This document shows positions 46,120 through 54,512 of a stretch of 64,000 nt of DNA, in pieces. The position numbers and the translations under genes were made by a program. Position 1 is the stretch's first letter, and each line of letters starts with the position of its first letter. The DNA is from Roseovarius indicus (GTDB taxonomy: Bacteria > Pseudomonadota > Alphaproteobacteria > Rhodobacterales > Rhodobacteraceae), in contig NZ_CP031598.1 of NCBI RefSeq assembly GCF_008728195.1, positions 1,488,001-1,552,000 of the forward strand. Reading direction: 5' to 3'. The notes under the pieces are model-generated. The model was not told where the DNA came from, did no database searches, and saw only the letters and a list, made by a program, of their open reading frames with translations.

Positions 46120-46147
46120 GGCTGCCCGGGGCGGTGCCCGGGCAGCC
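46120..46147 (-). terminator. Strong GC hairpin after the homocysteine methyltransferase gene
   Basis: Perfect 11-bp arms GGCTGCCCGGG (46120-46130) and CCCGGGCAGCC (46137-46147) enclose a 6-base loop, 17 bp beyond the stop of the reverse gene. There is no T-run; strength and position still support transcript termination or 3'-end protection. Confidence 0.65.
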
Positions 46148-46164
46148 GGGGGGCAAGTTTGAGG

Positions 46165-47127
46165 TCACTCGGCGTGGCTGGCCGCGCAGCAATCGGCGAT
46201 TGCTTCGACATGGCGATGGTCGGTGCCGCAGCAGCCGCCCAGGACCTTGAGATTCGGCAATAGACGGCGCAGCCGGGCATAGTCGCGGCCCAACTCGGCG
46301 GGGTTGCCGGCATCGAGTTCCTCGGCTTCGTCAAGCTCTGCGTGGCTGAGGCGGGAGGCATTGGCGCGTACGCCGCCGATCCTTTTCAACCAGCCGGAGC
46401 CGGCTTCGAGCGCGTCGCGGAAGTGGTCGGGATGCGCGCAGTTGACCATGAAGTAGGCCGCGGCACAGTCGGTGCGGGCATCGGTTTCCTCGAAGGCCCG
46501 GCCAAGTGGGGTGCCGTCGGGCAGATGGCCGTCCGTTTCCACGGTGTAGGCCACGACGACCGGCAGGCCGACTTTTTTCGCCGCCCGGATCACGCCGACA
46601 CCTTCGGCCACGGTCGAAAGCGTCACGGCGGTCACCATGTCGACATCGGTCTGGGCAAACCAGCCGATCTGTTCGGCGTGGTAGCGCTCGGCTTCGGCCG
46701 CGGTCATGGCGCTATCTGGCCGATAGCCATCTCCCCGCGGGCCGATATTGCCCGAGATCACCATCGGCCGTACCGAACCGGCCGCACCACGCAGGTCGGA
46801 CAGGAACCCGATGGCCGCGCGGTTGATCCGCGCCAGGTCTTCGGGGGAATGGCCCAGCTGGGCGCCCCAATCGCGGCTGGCCCGCCAAGTCGGCGCTTCC
46901 AGCACGAAACCGGTGCCGTGGTCCGCGGCGATGCTGATATGGCGGCGATAGTAGCGCGTCAGCGTTTCGCGTCCTTCGGGGGTTTCCATCAGCGGATAGG
47001 CGGCGAAGGCCGGCAGATCGAGACCGTCGTGGAAGATCAGCGTCGTTTCCAGGCCGGAATCGGTCAGCATCAAGCTGTTGTCGAACTGGGGAAGATTATT
47101 GCGATACGTCGTCATTTGGGTCACCAT
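46165..47127 (-). CDS. Homocysteine S-methyltransferase family protein
   Basis: A predicted zinc-dependent methyltransferase of the MmuM/BHMT type. It has up to 320 residues (ATG 47127, or ATG 47115 after an in-frame Met). The three zinc-binding cysteines are visible: one in VNCAHP and the paired GGCCGTD near the C-terminus. LTDSGLETTLIF and GFVLEAPTWRAS are the barrel start segments. It could use S-methylmethionine or a betaine as methyl donor. A 58-codon ORF overlaps its start and may couple its translation. Confidence 0.88.
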   Translation of the reverse strand: MVTQMTTYRNNLPQFDNSLMLTDSGLETTLIFHDGLDLPAFAAYPLMETPEGRETLTRYYRRHISIAADHGTGFVLEAPTWRASRDWGAQLGHSPEDLARINRAAIGFLSDLRGAAGSVRPMVISGNIGPRGDGYRPDSAMTAAEAERYHAEQIGWFAQTDVDMVTAVTLSTVAEGVGVIRAAKKVGLPVVVAYTVETDGHLPDGTPLGRAFEETDARTDCAAAYFMVNCAHPDHFRDALEAGSGWLKRIGGVRANASRLSHAELDEAEELDAGNPAELGRDYARLRRLLPNLKVLGGCCGTDHRHVEAIADCCAASHAE

Positions 47128-47297
47128 AGGTTAGGGTTTCGAAGCAGGGTCGGTCTCTGCGGCGGCAGACCGGTCACCTCACCGAGGGGGTCGATCCGCG
47201 GCAGGCCAAACAGGCGGGTTACCAGGCCGTGCCATTTGCGCGGCCTTGGCGTTCCGGACATGCGGCCGGAACCTGGTCTTGAATTGAAGTGAATCAT
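47121..47297 (-). CDS. Small ORF coupled to the methyltransferase gene
   Basis: A 58-residue ORF whose TGA overlaps the ATG of the methyltransferase gene (ATGGTGA), with an AAAGAG-like ribosome site 8 bases before its own ATG. The product is basic and rich in Pro and Arg (SGRMSGTPRPRKWHGL). I do not recognise a family. It may be a real small protein or a leader peptide that couples translation. Confidence 0.4.
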   Translation of the reverse strand: MIHFNSRPGSGRMSGTPRPRKWHGLVTRLFGLPRIDPLGEVTGLPPQRPTLLRNPNLW

Positions 47298-47387
47298 GTG
47301 TCGGCTCTTTGAATTTGTCTGATGAGCCGGCTTTTGCCCGGTCGGCGTGAATTTCTCCGGGTCTCCATGCGTGAAAGGTGCGTGAAA

Positions 47388-50300
47388 ATGGGTCTCCGGC
47401 TTGAATGTCTTGGCGGCTTCGCGATGACACAGGACGGCGAAAGGGTGGCATTGAGCCCCCGCAAGCCCCGGATGCTGGCCGGACTTCTTGCCGTGGCGCG
47501 GCGGCGAACGATGTCCCGCCAGCGCCTTGCCGCCTTGCTCTGGGAAGACAGCGACGGCGAACAGGCGAGGGTAAGCCTGCGTCAGGCGCTGGCCCAGATA
47601 CGTCGCGCCGCGGGCGATGGCTGGATCGAGGCAGAGGGCGACGACCTGCGCCTTGGCCCGGGCGTGGCTACCGATCTCGACGCGTTCCACGACGCGCTGG
47701 CGCGCAATGATCCGGCCGAGGCGGTGCGCCTGTATCGCGGGCCGTTCCTGGAGGGGCTCGAGGCGAATACCTCCGATCTCGCGCAGGCTCTCGCGGAGCA
47801 TCGCGCAAGGCTCGCGACCCTGGTCACGGATGCCCTGTCGCAGGAGCTTGAGCGGATGGGAGACAGCCCTGATGCCGCGGCGCTGGCACACCGGTTGCTG
47901 GGACACGATCCGCTGAACGAGGCGGCACACCGGCGGCTGATGAAGCTGGACGCCGCGCGCGGCATGCGCGGGGCGGTGAGGTCACGGTTCAACGATTTGG
48001 AGGCCGCGCTGCGGCGTAACCTGGGTACCGCCCCCGCGCCCGAGACGCGCGCGCTTTATGACCGGCTGCGCCGAGGGGGAGGTGTTGCGTCCCAGGCGCC
48101 CGGACCGGAAGCCATGGATGCAGCGGGCGGCGCGCACACGCCCGACACGACCCTCCTGCTGCTGTGCATGGAGGCGGACGGCACGCCGGATTTTGACTTG
48201 CTGCGTGAAACGGCCTGCGCCAATGGCGCGGTCGAGCTCGAGGCGCGACCGGGCGAAGTGGCGTTCGTCTTCACCGGCCGGCCGTTGCACGATGTTGCCA
48301 ACACCGCCCTCAAATTGGCCGCGGATGCAGGACCAAACCTTTCCTTCGGGCTGACTGCACCGGAAACCGCGGACCCCGCGACATCCCGCGCATTCCTGCA
48401 GGCCAGGCGTGTGGCGGCGATGGCGGAACCTGGTGATATTCTCGTTGTTGCGGACCTGGCACCGCGCCTCGGGCTGGCCGTCGAAATCGGCCAGCGCGCC
48501 GTGTCGCTGCAACGAGGCGCCACGCGAAAGCGCCCCGACCTCCCGATCATCGGACGGGATACCGAGCTGGCGCAGATCAAAGCCGCGACTTCGGCGGCGC
48601 AGATCGCCGGATCCGGTTTGACGATCCATCTGAGCGGTGAAGCCGGGATCGGAAAGAGCAGGCTGGCCGCAGAAATTGCGCGAAGTGGTCGGCAATCCGG
48701 GATGCGCATCGCGGTGGCGGGGTTCGACGCCTTCTCTCCCGGATCGCGCCACCTGGCACAGAGGATCATGGCCGCACTGCCGGAGCTTCCACGGCCGGAA
48801 GAGCTACCCTCGATTGATCGTGCCGTATGGTCGTGGCTTTGCGATGCGGAGATCGGCAACGAGGTCGAGTTGCGGTTGAGTGCACTTTCCCCCGAGTCGC
48901 AGCAGGCGCGGATCGTCGACGTTCTAGCCGCCGCCCTGACCCGGGCGGCGCAGCCTTCCGGTCTCCTCATCGTCATCGAGGACTGCCACTGGAGGCCCAT
49001 GGGTGCCGGAGACTTCATCCTAGAGCTCGTGAAGAAACTTCAGAACAGCCCCGCCGTCGTTCTGCTGACGGAACGTCCCGGGCCTCGGAGCCTGGACCGC
49101 CGGCTTGCGGTGCGCGGCTTGTCCGCACTGGTTCGCGTCACGCTTCCGCCCTTGCCGGAGGCGGTGGCGCGCGACCTGGTCCGGGCGGTGGCGCCCGGCA
49201 ACAATGCCCCCGAAGCAGCCATCGAACGGGCCGCCGGGCACCCTCTGTTCCTTATCCGCCTGCTCGAAGCAAACTGGACCGATGGCGCCCTGCCGACGAG
49301 CGTCGCGGAACTGGTGCAGGAGCAGGTCGAAAGGCTGCCCGAAGCCGAGCGGGGTGGATTGCGGCAGGCCGCGATACTGGGAGCGAGTTTCGATCCGGCC
49401 GATGCCGCCGCGATTTTTCCTGAAACCGCGAGACTTCGCCCAAGCGGAGATCTGCTGCACGAGACTGAAGCCGGGCTTGCCTTCGGTCACGATCTCGTCC
49501 ACCTTGCGATCTACGAGGCCATCCCGGAGGACACACGGCAGGACTGGCATGCGCGTGCGGCGGCGTATTTCCGTGGGGGCGATCCGCTGCGGTGGGCCGA
49601 TCACGCGCTGCGGGCGGCGGATGACGCCGATGCCGGGCATGCCGCCGTCGCGGCGGCGAATGCCATGGTCACCGCGCGCCGTTTTTCGGCCGCCTTTCCC
49701 TATATCGAGAAAGGTCTTGCCCGCGATGGCGACCCCGAAGCGCACGCCGAACTGCACTCCTGCCGCGCCAGCATCCGTCGCACCCGGGGCGATATGGCCG
49801 GGGCGCTGGAGGATTACCGCACCGCACATGCCCTCGCCACCAGGGCCGAAACACGCGTTGCCATGCTGACGCGCCAGGCGCTCGTTCTGCACCGGCTCGG
49901 CCAGGGGGACGAGGCCGACCTGGCGCTGGACGCGGCCGAAGAGATCGCCGATTCCATCGGTCTTGCCGGCCCTGTCCGTGCGGAAATACATGAACAGCGC
50001 GGCAACCGCGCGTTCGTGCGGGGGGATCATGCGGCCTGCATGGCACATCACACGGCGGCGCTTGCCGCGGCCGAGATTGCTGGCGATCCGCGCGGCATAG
50101 CCCGCGGCCACGGTGGCATCGGTGATGCGGCCTATGCCGCCGGCCGGTTCACCACCGCGTATGGCCATTTCACCAAGGCCATCGAAACAGCCGAACGTGC
50201 TGGCCTCGGGCTCGTGCGGGAAGAGTACATGTTCATGCGGGCCTTCTCGCTGTTCTTCGCCGATCCCGGTCCGCAAGCCTTTCTGCTGGCCGACGTCGCC

Positions 50301-50948
50301 GTCGACAGCGCGGTCCAATGCGGCGCCGCCCGAACGGAGCTGATCGCCCGCGAGATACGGGCGGAAATGCGCACAGCCAATGGTGATCTGATTGGCCTCG
50401 AGGAAGACCTGGTCGCGATTTCCAAACTTGCCACGGCACGGGGCGAAACCCGGTTCATGAAGGATGTGCAGACGCTGTATGCCTATCTCCACATGCGCCG
50501 GGGCGACCTTCGGACGGCGAGAGAGTATATCGAGCCGTTGCTCGAGGATGCCTGTTCCGACGCCTATATCGGCGGCAAGATATTGGGTCTCGCAGCCTTG
50601 CTGGCAGAAGACCGCGATACTCGGGATGACTGGATTGCAAAGGGACGGGAGTGCCTGGCGCGCGGCTCTCTCGCGCATTCGGTTTTCTGGTATCACGCCA
50701 GCGTTCTCGAACGCGCAGTGATGGATGGCGACAAAGCATTGGCGAGGGAAGAGATCGATGCGATGTTTGCTTTCGCAGCGAAAGAGCCGATCGGGATCAT
50801 GTCGCTCTACATACGCACCGCCGAGCTTCTCCTGTGGCCCTCATCCGACGCGGATCGCCAAACCCATGCGGATGTCGTCCGGGCCGCTTGTCTTGAGGAT
50901 TGCGCCCAGATCCTGCTCCGTCCGGAGCGGGATTACGCCAGACCGTGA
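47388..50948 (+). CDS. BTAD/ATPase/TPR transcriptional regulator
   Basis: A large SARP/LAL-like regulator of about 1186 residues, starting at ATG 47388 (MGLRLECLGGF). Residues about 1-90 form an OmpR-type winged helix (SPRKPRMLAGLLAVARRRTM), and about 95-230 the bacterial transcriptional activation domain. A P-loop GEAGIGKS lies near 415-422 with an STAND-type ATPase to about 700 (VIEDCHW as Walker B), then TPR-like helical repeats to the end. There is no C-terminal LuxR helix. It is divergent from the methyltransferase gene and probably controls it; the signal is unknown. Confidence 0.85.
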   Translation: MGLRLECLGGFAMTQDGERVALSPRKPRMLAGLLAVARRRTMSRQRLAALLWEDSDGEQARVSLRQALAQIRRAAGDGWIEAEGDDLRLGPGVATDLDAFHDALARNDPAEAVRLYRGPFLEGLEANTSDLAQALAEHRARLATLVTDALSQELERMGDSPDAAALAHRLLGHDPLNEAAHRRLMKLDAARGMRGAVRSRFNDLEAALRRNLGTAPAPETRALYDRLRRGGGVASQAPGPEAMDAAGGAHTPDTTLLLLCMEADGTPDFDLLRETACANGAVELEARPGEVAFVFTGRPLHDVANTALKLAADAGPNLSFGLTAPETADPATSRAFLQARRVAAMAEPGDILVVADLAPRLGLAVEIGQRAVSLQRGATRKRPDLPIIGRDTELAQIKAATSAAQIAGSGLTIHLSGEAGIGKSRLAAEIARSGRQSGMRIAVAGFDAFSPGSRHLAQRIMAALPELPRPEELPSIDRAVWSWLCDAEIGNEVELRLSALSPESQQARIVDVLAAALTRAAQPSGLLIVIEDCHWRPMGAGDFILELVKKLQNSPAVVLLTERPGPRSLDRRLAVRGLSALVRVTLPPLPEAVARDLVRAVAPGNNAPEAAIERAAGHPLFLIRLLEANWTDGALPTSVAELVQEQVERLPEAERGGLRQAAILGASFDPADAAAIFPETARLRPSGDLLHETEAGLAFGHDLVHLAIYEAIPEDTRQDWHARAAAYFRGGDPLRWADHALRAADDADAGHAAVAAANAMVTARRFSAAFPYIEKGLARDGDPEAHAELHSCRASIRRTRGDMAGALEDYRTAHALATRAETRVAMLTRQALVLHRLGQGDEADLALDAAEEIADSIGLAGPVRAEIHEQRGNRAFVRGDHAACMAHHTAALAAAEIAGDPRGIARGHGGIGDAAYAAGRFTTAYGHFTKAIETAERAGLGLVREEYMFMRAFSLFFADPGPQAFLLADVAVDSAVQCGAARTELIAREIRAEMRTANGDLIGLEEDLVAISKLATARGETRFMKDVQTLYAYLHMRRGDLRTAREYIEPLLEDACSDAYIGGKILGLAALLAEDRDTRDDWIAKGRECLARGSLAHSVFWYHASVLERAVMDGDKALAREEIDAMFAFAAKEPIGIMSLYIRTAELLLWPSSDADRQTHADVVRAACLEDCAQILLRPERDYARP

Positions 50949-51292
50949 GGGTGACAGGCTGCGTTGCCTGTTCGCGAAGGCGCCACCGGCGCAGGATCGT
51001 CGCGGGCTCCCGCTGAAGTTATCCGCTCGCGCAACAGGTCGTTTACGAGTCTGACACCAGGCCAGCGGCCAAGGCGACGCTGTGTGAGGTCGGGATCCAG
51101 GCCATGCTGTCACGTGTACCGTGCCGAGCCGCGCCATTCGGCCAAGGCGACGGCACGGTTTCGTTTGAATTGGCGCCAGCAGTCGTGACGTCTTTCCAAA
51201 GACTTTGCATGTGCCGGAAATGCAGCGTCGCCAGCTCTCGTCGTCGGAAGGTCAGGTCCGAGTTCTCGGCTCGAGTCAGGGCTGCTTTTGCG
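50949..51292. other. Intergenic region with a weak hairpin
   Basis: About 340 bp between convergent genes. ACAGGC (50954-50959) and GCCTGT (50966-50971) form a 6-bp stem just after the regulator stop, a weak terminator candidate. No gene was recognised in the rest. Confidence 0.4.
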
Positions 51293-52246
51293 TTACCCTT
51301 CAATGGCATGCGCTGTAATGACTTGCGCGGTCATCAGGTCGAGTTGCGAAGCGCCCGCATTCTTGAACATCGAGATGTCGTCTGGCCCCGGCAAGGCACA
51401 ACGGCCCTGGCACAGGTCGTAGAGATCGCCGAGCACATCCTCGCGGGTGATGACCCCGGCCTCGATCGCCTGTGTGAAATCACCCGATTTTTCGATCGCA
51501 GACGGATCATCGACGTAGAGCTTGGCGCGGGTGAGCAGCGTGTCGTCCCCCTCGCGCATTTCAGGACGGAACGAGCCGATCAGCCCGACATGGGTGCCGG
51601 GCTTGAGCATGTCGCCTCGGATGATGGGCTCCTCGGCCATTGTGGCGGCAAGGATGATGTCGGCCCCGGCATGGGCGGCCGCCACATCCGTACAAGGCAC
51701 AACCGGCAGGCCCCTGCCGGACAGGTCGCTGGCGAGGGCTTCGGCCTTTTCCATGGTCCGGTTCCAGACCTGTACCTCGTCAATGCCGGGACAGACGGCG
51801 AGCGCCGCCTCGATGACATAGGGCGCTAGTGCGCCTGCGCCCATCATCACCAGTTTCTTCGCGTCCGGACGGGCCAGCAGGCGTATGCCGAGAGCGGTGT
51901 CGGCAGCCGTCTTGCGGAAGATCAATGCCTCCCCGTCGATCAGCGTTTGCGGTTTGCCTGTGGCGGGGTCGAAGATGATGTAGATCGACCCCACCGTGGA
52001 CACACCATGCCGTTCCATGTTCTTCGGAAAGGACGTGACGAGTTTGACGCCGAGTGCCTCGTCCTTCTCCCACGCCGGGGCGATGGTCATGAAATCCGGC
52101 TGGCCGTCGTCACGAGACTGCCAAAGGCGGAGCTGACCGGTCTTCGGCTTTTCACGCCTATGTGCGGCTTCGAGCGCGTCGATCAGGGTCAGCCATGGGG
52201 CTCGGGCGTGGACTTCGTCGAAGTCGATATAGGGCAGGGCGCTCAT
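51293..52246 (-). CDS. Ornithine cyclodeaminase/mu-crystallin family protein
   Basis: A predicted NAD(P)-dependent enzyme acting on an amino acid or cyclic imine. From the ATG at 52246 it has 317 residues. The Rossmann motif MMGAGALAPYVIEA lies near residues 128-141, with VQVWNRTMEKAEAL after it; EALIFRKTAADTALG matches the active-site region. The family includes ornithine cyclodeaminase, alanine dehydrogenase and ketimine reductases; the substrate cannot be assigned. It overlaps the FAD dehydrogenase gene by 4 bp, so they are cotranscribed. Confidence 0.87.
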   Translation of the reverse strand: MSALPYIDFDEVHARAPWLTLIDALEAAHRREKPKTGQLRLWQSRDDGQPDFMTIAPAWEKDEALGVKLVTSFPKNMERHGVSTVGSIYIIFDPATGKPQTLIDGEALIFRKTAADTALGIRLLARPDAKKLVMMGAGALAPYVIEAALAVCPGIDEVQVWNRTMEKAEALASDLSGRGLPVVPCTDVAAAHAGADIILAATMAEEPIIRGDMLKPGTHVGLIGSFRPEMREGDDTLLTRAKLYVDDPSAIEKSGDFTQAIEAGVITREDVLGDLYDLCQGRCALPGPDDISMFKNAGASQLDLMTAQVITAHAIEG

Positions 52247-53814
52247 GCGGCCGTCTCCGCCAGGCCTGAAACGGAGTGAAAATGCTCGGCGACGAAAGCG
52301 CGGTAGGCGGCGACTTCCTCGCCGATGCGGGCGTCGTCCCACCCGAGGATGTCGGCCACTTCCCGTGCCACGGCCTCTGCATGCGGCAGGCCGAGATCCA
52401 CCTGCCATCCAAGGTTCACCCTGCGGAACATCAGGTCGAGCAGGGTATGGACATGCTCGCGCTCGGCCGCTGCGCGCAGGCTCACAATCGGTACACCGCC
52501 GATCGTGGGGCCGTCATCAACCGGCAGTAGCTGCGCGCCCGGATCAAGCTTGCCCGGCGTGCCCGTGGCCTTGCAACGTGCCGAAACCCATTTCGCAATG
52601 CTGCGTCCGGCATGACGGTGCACCATGATCGGCGTGCCGGTGATGGTGATGGCGTTCTCGAGGCCTTCCTTGGCGAGGTCGTGTATCGTGAAGGATTTGA
52701 CACCATCGCTGGTCTGGTCATCGGTTCGAGGACGCACGCCGCACCACGCATAGCGGACATCTTTGCGGGACAGGTTGACTTCCGGGAAGACGCGGTTGGC
52801 CTCGCCCAACAGGTAATCGACCTCCTCGGGCTCCACGCGCACGTCTTCGGGGCGGCCCTCGAAAACCGTCTCGGTCGGGCCGAAGAAGTGGTGATCGCCC
52901 CAAGGCATGAGATAGAAGGGCTGCTGCTTGGAACTGAGCGTTTCGAAACCCTGGCCGCGGCAGTCATCGGGCAACTTGACCACCACGTTGACCCCCTTGA
53001 TGCCGACGACATGCGAGCGCTTGGGCGGCACCGGGCCCTGCTTGAGCAGTCGGTCGACCCATGGGCCTGCCGCATTCACGAGATAGCGCGCGCGCACCTC
53101 GGCCCGCTGGTTGGAGCCTGCAGCCGGGCGACCCGGACGGGGGCCGTTCTCCAGCGTGAGCACCCAATCGCCGCCATCGCGGCGAAAGCTGTCGACCCGG
53201 ACGTAGTTCGCCACCTCCGCGCCAAGGCGCTGGGCGTCGACCACCGTATCCATGACGATCCGCTCGGCCCAGTCATACTGGTACTCTCGGAACCGGGCGA
53301 CGCCGGTGAGCTTGGAGCCGTCCATGTGGGAGACGACGCCCGAAGTCGCGGCCTCCGGCATCCTCTGGTGCCGATAGGCCAGCGGTGCATTGCGCGAGCC
53401 GAAGACGCTGAGCGCACGGTACCCGAGGGCCACCTTCCAGCGGGGGTAGTCACTCTTCTTCTGGACAGGGAAAACAAAGTCGAGCGCCTTCACGCGCTCC
53501 GGCATGGTCGTGGCGATCTCGGTGCGGCAGTGCATCGAGAGCCGGGCCATGCGGATACGTTGATACATCTCGCGGGGGTGGAAGATGGCCCGCCAGAGCG
53601 GGTAATCGGGTGAGAAATAGGCCAGTCCGCAATAGAGCAGGCGGCTCGACCGGCTCGACGTGCCAGAGGCGAAGTCACCCTGTTCGACCAGCAGCACCCG
53701 GTAGCCATTGGCCGACAGGTTCTGTGTGGCGGAGGCGCCGGCGGCTCCCCCTCCGACGACGACAACGTCGTAATCCGTTCCGTCGAGTTTCTGCAACTTT
53801 TCCGCGCTCATCAC
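52243..53814 (-). CDS. GlpD-like FAD-dependent dehydrogenase
   Basis: An FAD oxidoreductase of the glycerol-3-phosphate dehydrogenase/DAO family, 523 residues. The FAD-binding motif VVVVGGGAAGASATQNL is near residue 17 and EQGDFASGTSSRSSRL follows, as in GlpD. The C-terminus has the GlpD-type helical extension. GTG 53814 or ATG 53811 are possible starts; the ATG overlaps the stop of the broken ABC ATPase gene (TGATG), showing it belonged to a longer operon. With no glpK or glpF nearby, the substrate may be another polyol phosphate or an amino-acid derivative. Confidence 0.87.
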   Translation of the reverse strand: MMSAEKLQKLDGTDYDVVVVGGGAAGASATQNLSANGYRVLLVEQGDFASGTSSRSSRLLYCGLAYFSPDYPLWRAIFHPREMYQRIRMARLSMHCRTEIATTMPERVKALDFVFPVQKKSDYPRWKVALGYRALSVFGSRNAPLAYRHQRMPEAATSGVVSHMDGSKLTGVARFREYQYDWAERIVMDTVVDAQRLGAEVANYVRVDSFRRDGGDWVLTLENGPRPGRPAAGSNQRAEVRARYLVNAAGPWVDRLLKQGPVPPKRSHVVGIKGVNVVVKLPDDCRGQGFETLSSKQQPFYLMPWGDHHFFGPTETVFEGRPEDVRVEPEEVDYLLGEANRVFPEVNLSRKDVRYAWCGVRPRTDDQTSDGVKSFTIHDLAKEGLENAITITGTPIMVHRHAGRSIAKWVSARCKATGTPGKLDPGAQLLPVDDGPTIGGVPIVSLRAAAEREHVHTLLDLMFRRVNLGWQVDLGLPHAEAVAREVADILGWDDARIGEEVAAYRAFVAEHFHSVSGLAETAA

Positions 53815-54044
53815 GCCATTCCTTCTTTCAGTTCAGGTTCGCTGACCAGCCTGCCGCGCTCGACAAACGCACCGTTGAGCCAGAACGGATCGAGATACGA
53901 TGCCGAGGCGACGAGAAACCGGGTATTAGCGCGTTACTGTGCGCCAAGGATGCGACGCGTCTCGCCTGTGTCGATTTCCCGCCCGTCGTGCAGCACCAAC
54001 ATCCTGTCGGCCAGCAAGACGGCGGCGACAGGGAAATCTCGTCG
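53811..54044 (-). pseudogene. C-terminal remnant of an ABC transporter ATPase
   Basis: In one minus-strand frame, about 77 codons resemble the end of an oligopeptide-type ABC ATPase: LLADRMLVLHDGREIDTGET, then an in-frame TAA at 53934-53936, then NTRFLVASASYLDP and a tail to TGA at 53811. The Walker A, signature and Walker B motifs are missing upstream. The TGATG junction to the next gene shows it was once the upstream member of that operon. A deletion removed most of the transporter and a nonsense change followed. Confidence 0.55.
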
Positions 54045-54512
54045 CAAAGCGGAACCTCGGGCCGGATCGGCGGGATTTTGAGTGTCATGGACAACTCCTG
54101 TTGTGACAACCGGCTCGAACCGACCCTGTGAGGCGGCCGGTGAACCGTTTAGCTTGCTTGCGGCACGGGCATCCAGTCCCCGGTCGTGCTCGACGGGCTG
54201 CGCGGGTAAGCCATTGACTTCATTAGGTCGCGCTCTGTCAGCCGTGTTCTGAATAGGCAGAATGATTCCGACGACATCTTTACATTCGGGCCAAAACCGG
54301 CGTGCTGAATAGGTCGAAACTGGACCGGCTAGCTGCCCGTTCTGGACATCTGCAGCCAGGCACAGCCTGTGGTTGCGCATGTCCAGAACGGGCAGTTTCG
54401 GCGTCCGAAATACGACTGTTCAAAACCCCTGATCGGCGAAAGGATTGCAGCAGAAACTGCGCCAGTGCAGGTTTCCCGTGTTGCCCTTGCCGCCGCATCA
54501 GAGGTTTCCGAG
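54045..54512. other. Control region between divergent operons
   Basis: About 470 bp between the ABC remnant and the flavoenzyme gene. Apart from the long inverted repeat at 54333-54395, no gene was seen. It probably contains the deletion scar of the lost transporter genes and the promoter of the forward operon. Confidence 0.45.
54333..54395. repeat. Perfect 17-bp inverted repeat upstream of the flavoenzyme gene
   Basis: CTGCCCGTTCTGGACAT (54333-54349) and its exact reverse complement (54379-54395) are separated by 29 bp, ending 117 bp before the start of the flavoenzyme gene. Possible roles are a paired operator for the AraC/GlxA regulator encoded at the end of this operon, a leader hairpin, or remnant ends of a small mobile element. 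Confidence 0.7.

Noticed and set aside
49020..50696. Minus-strand open frame opposite the BTAD regulator
   Set aside because: No motif or ribosome site; it is the complement of codon-biased coding sequence.
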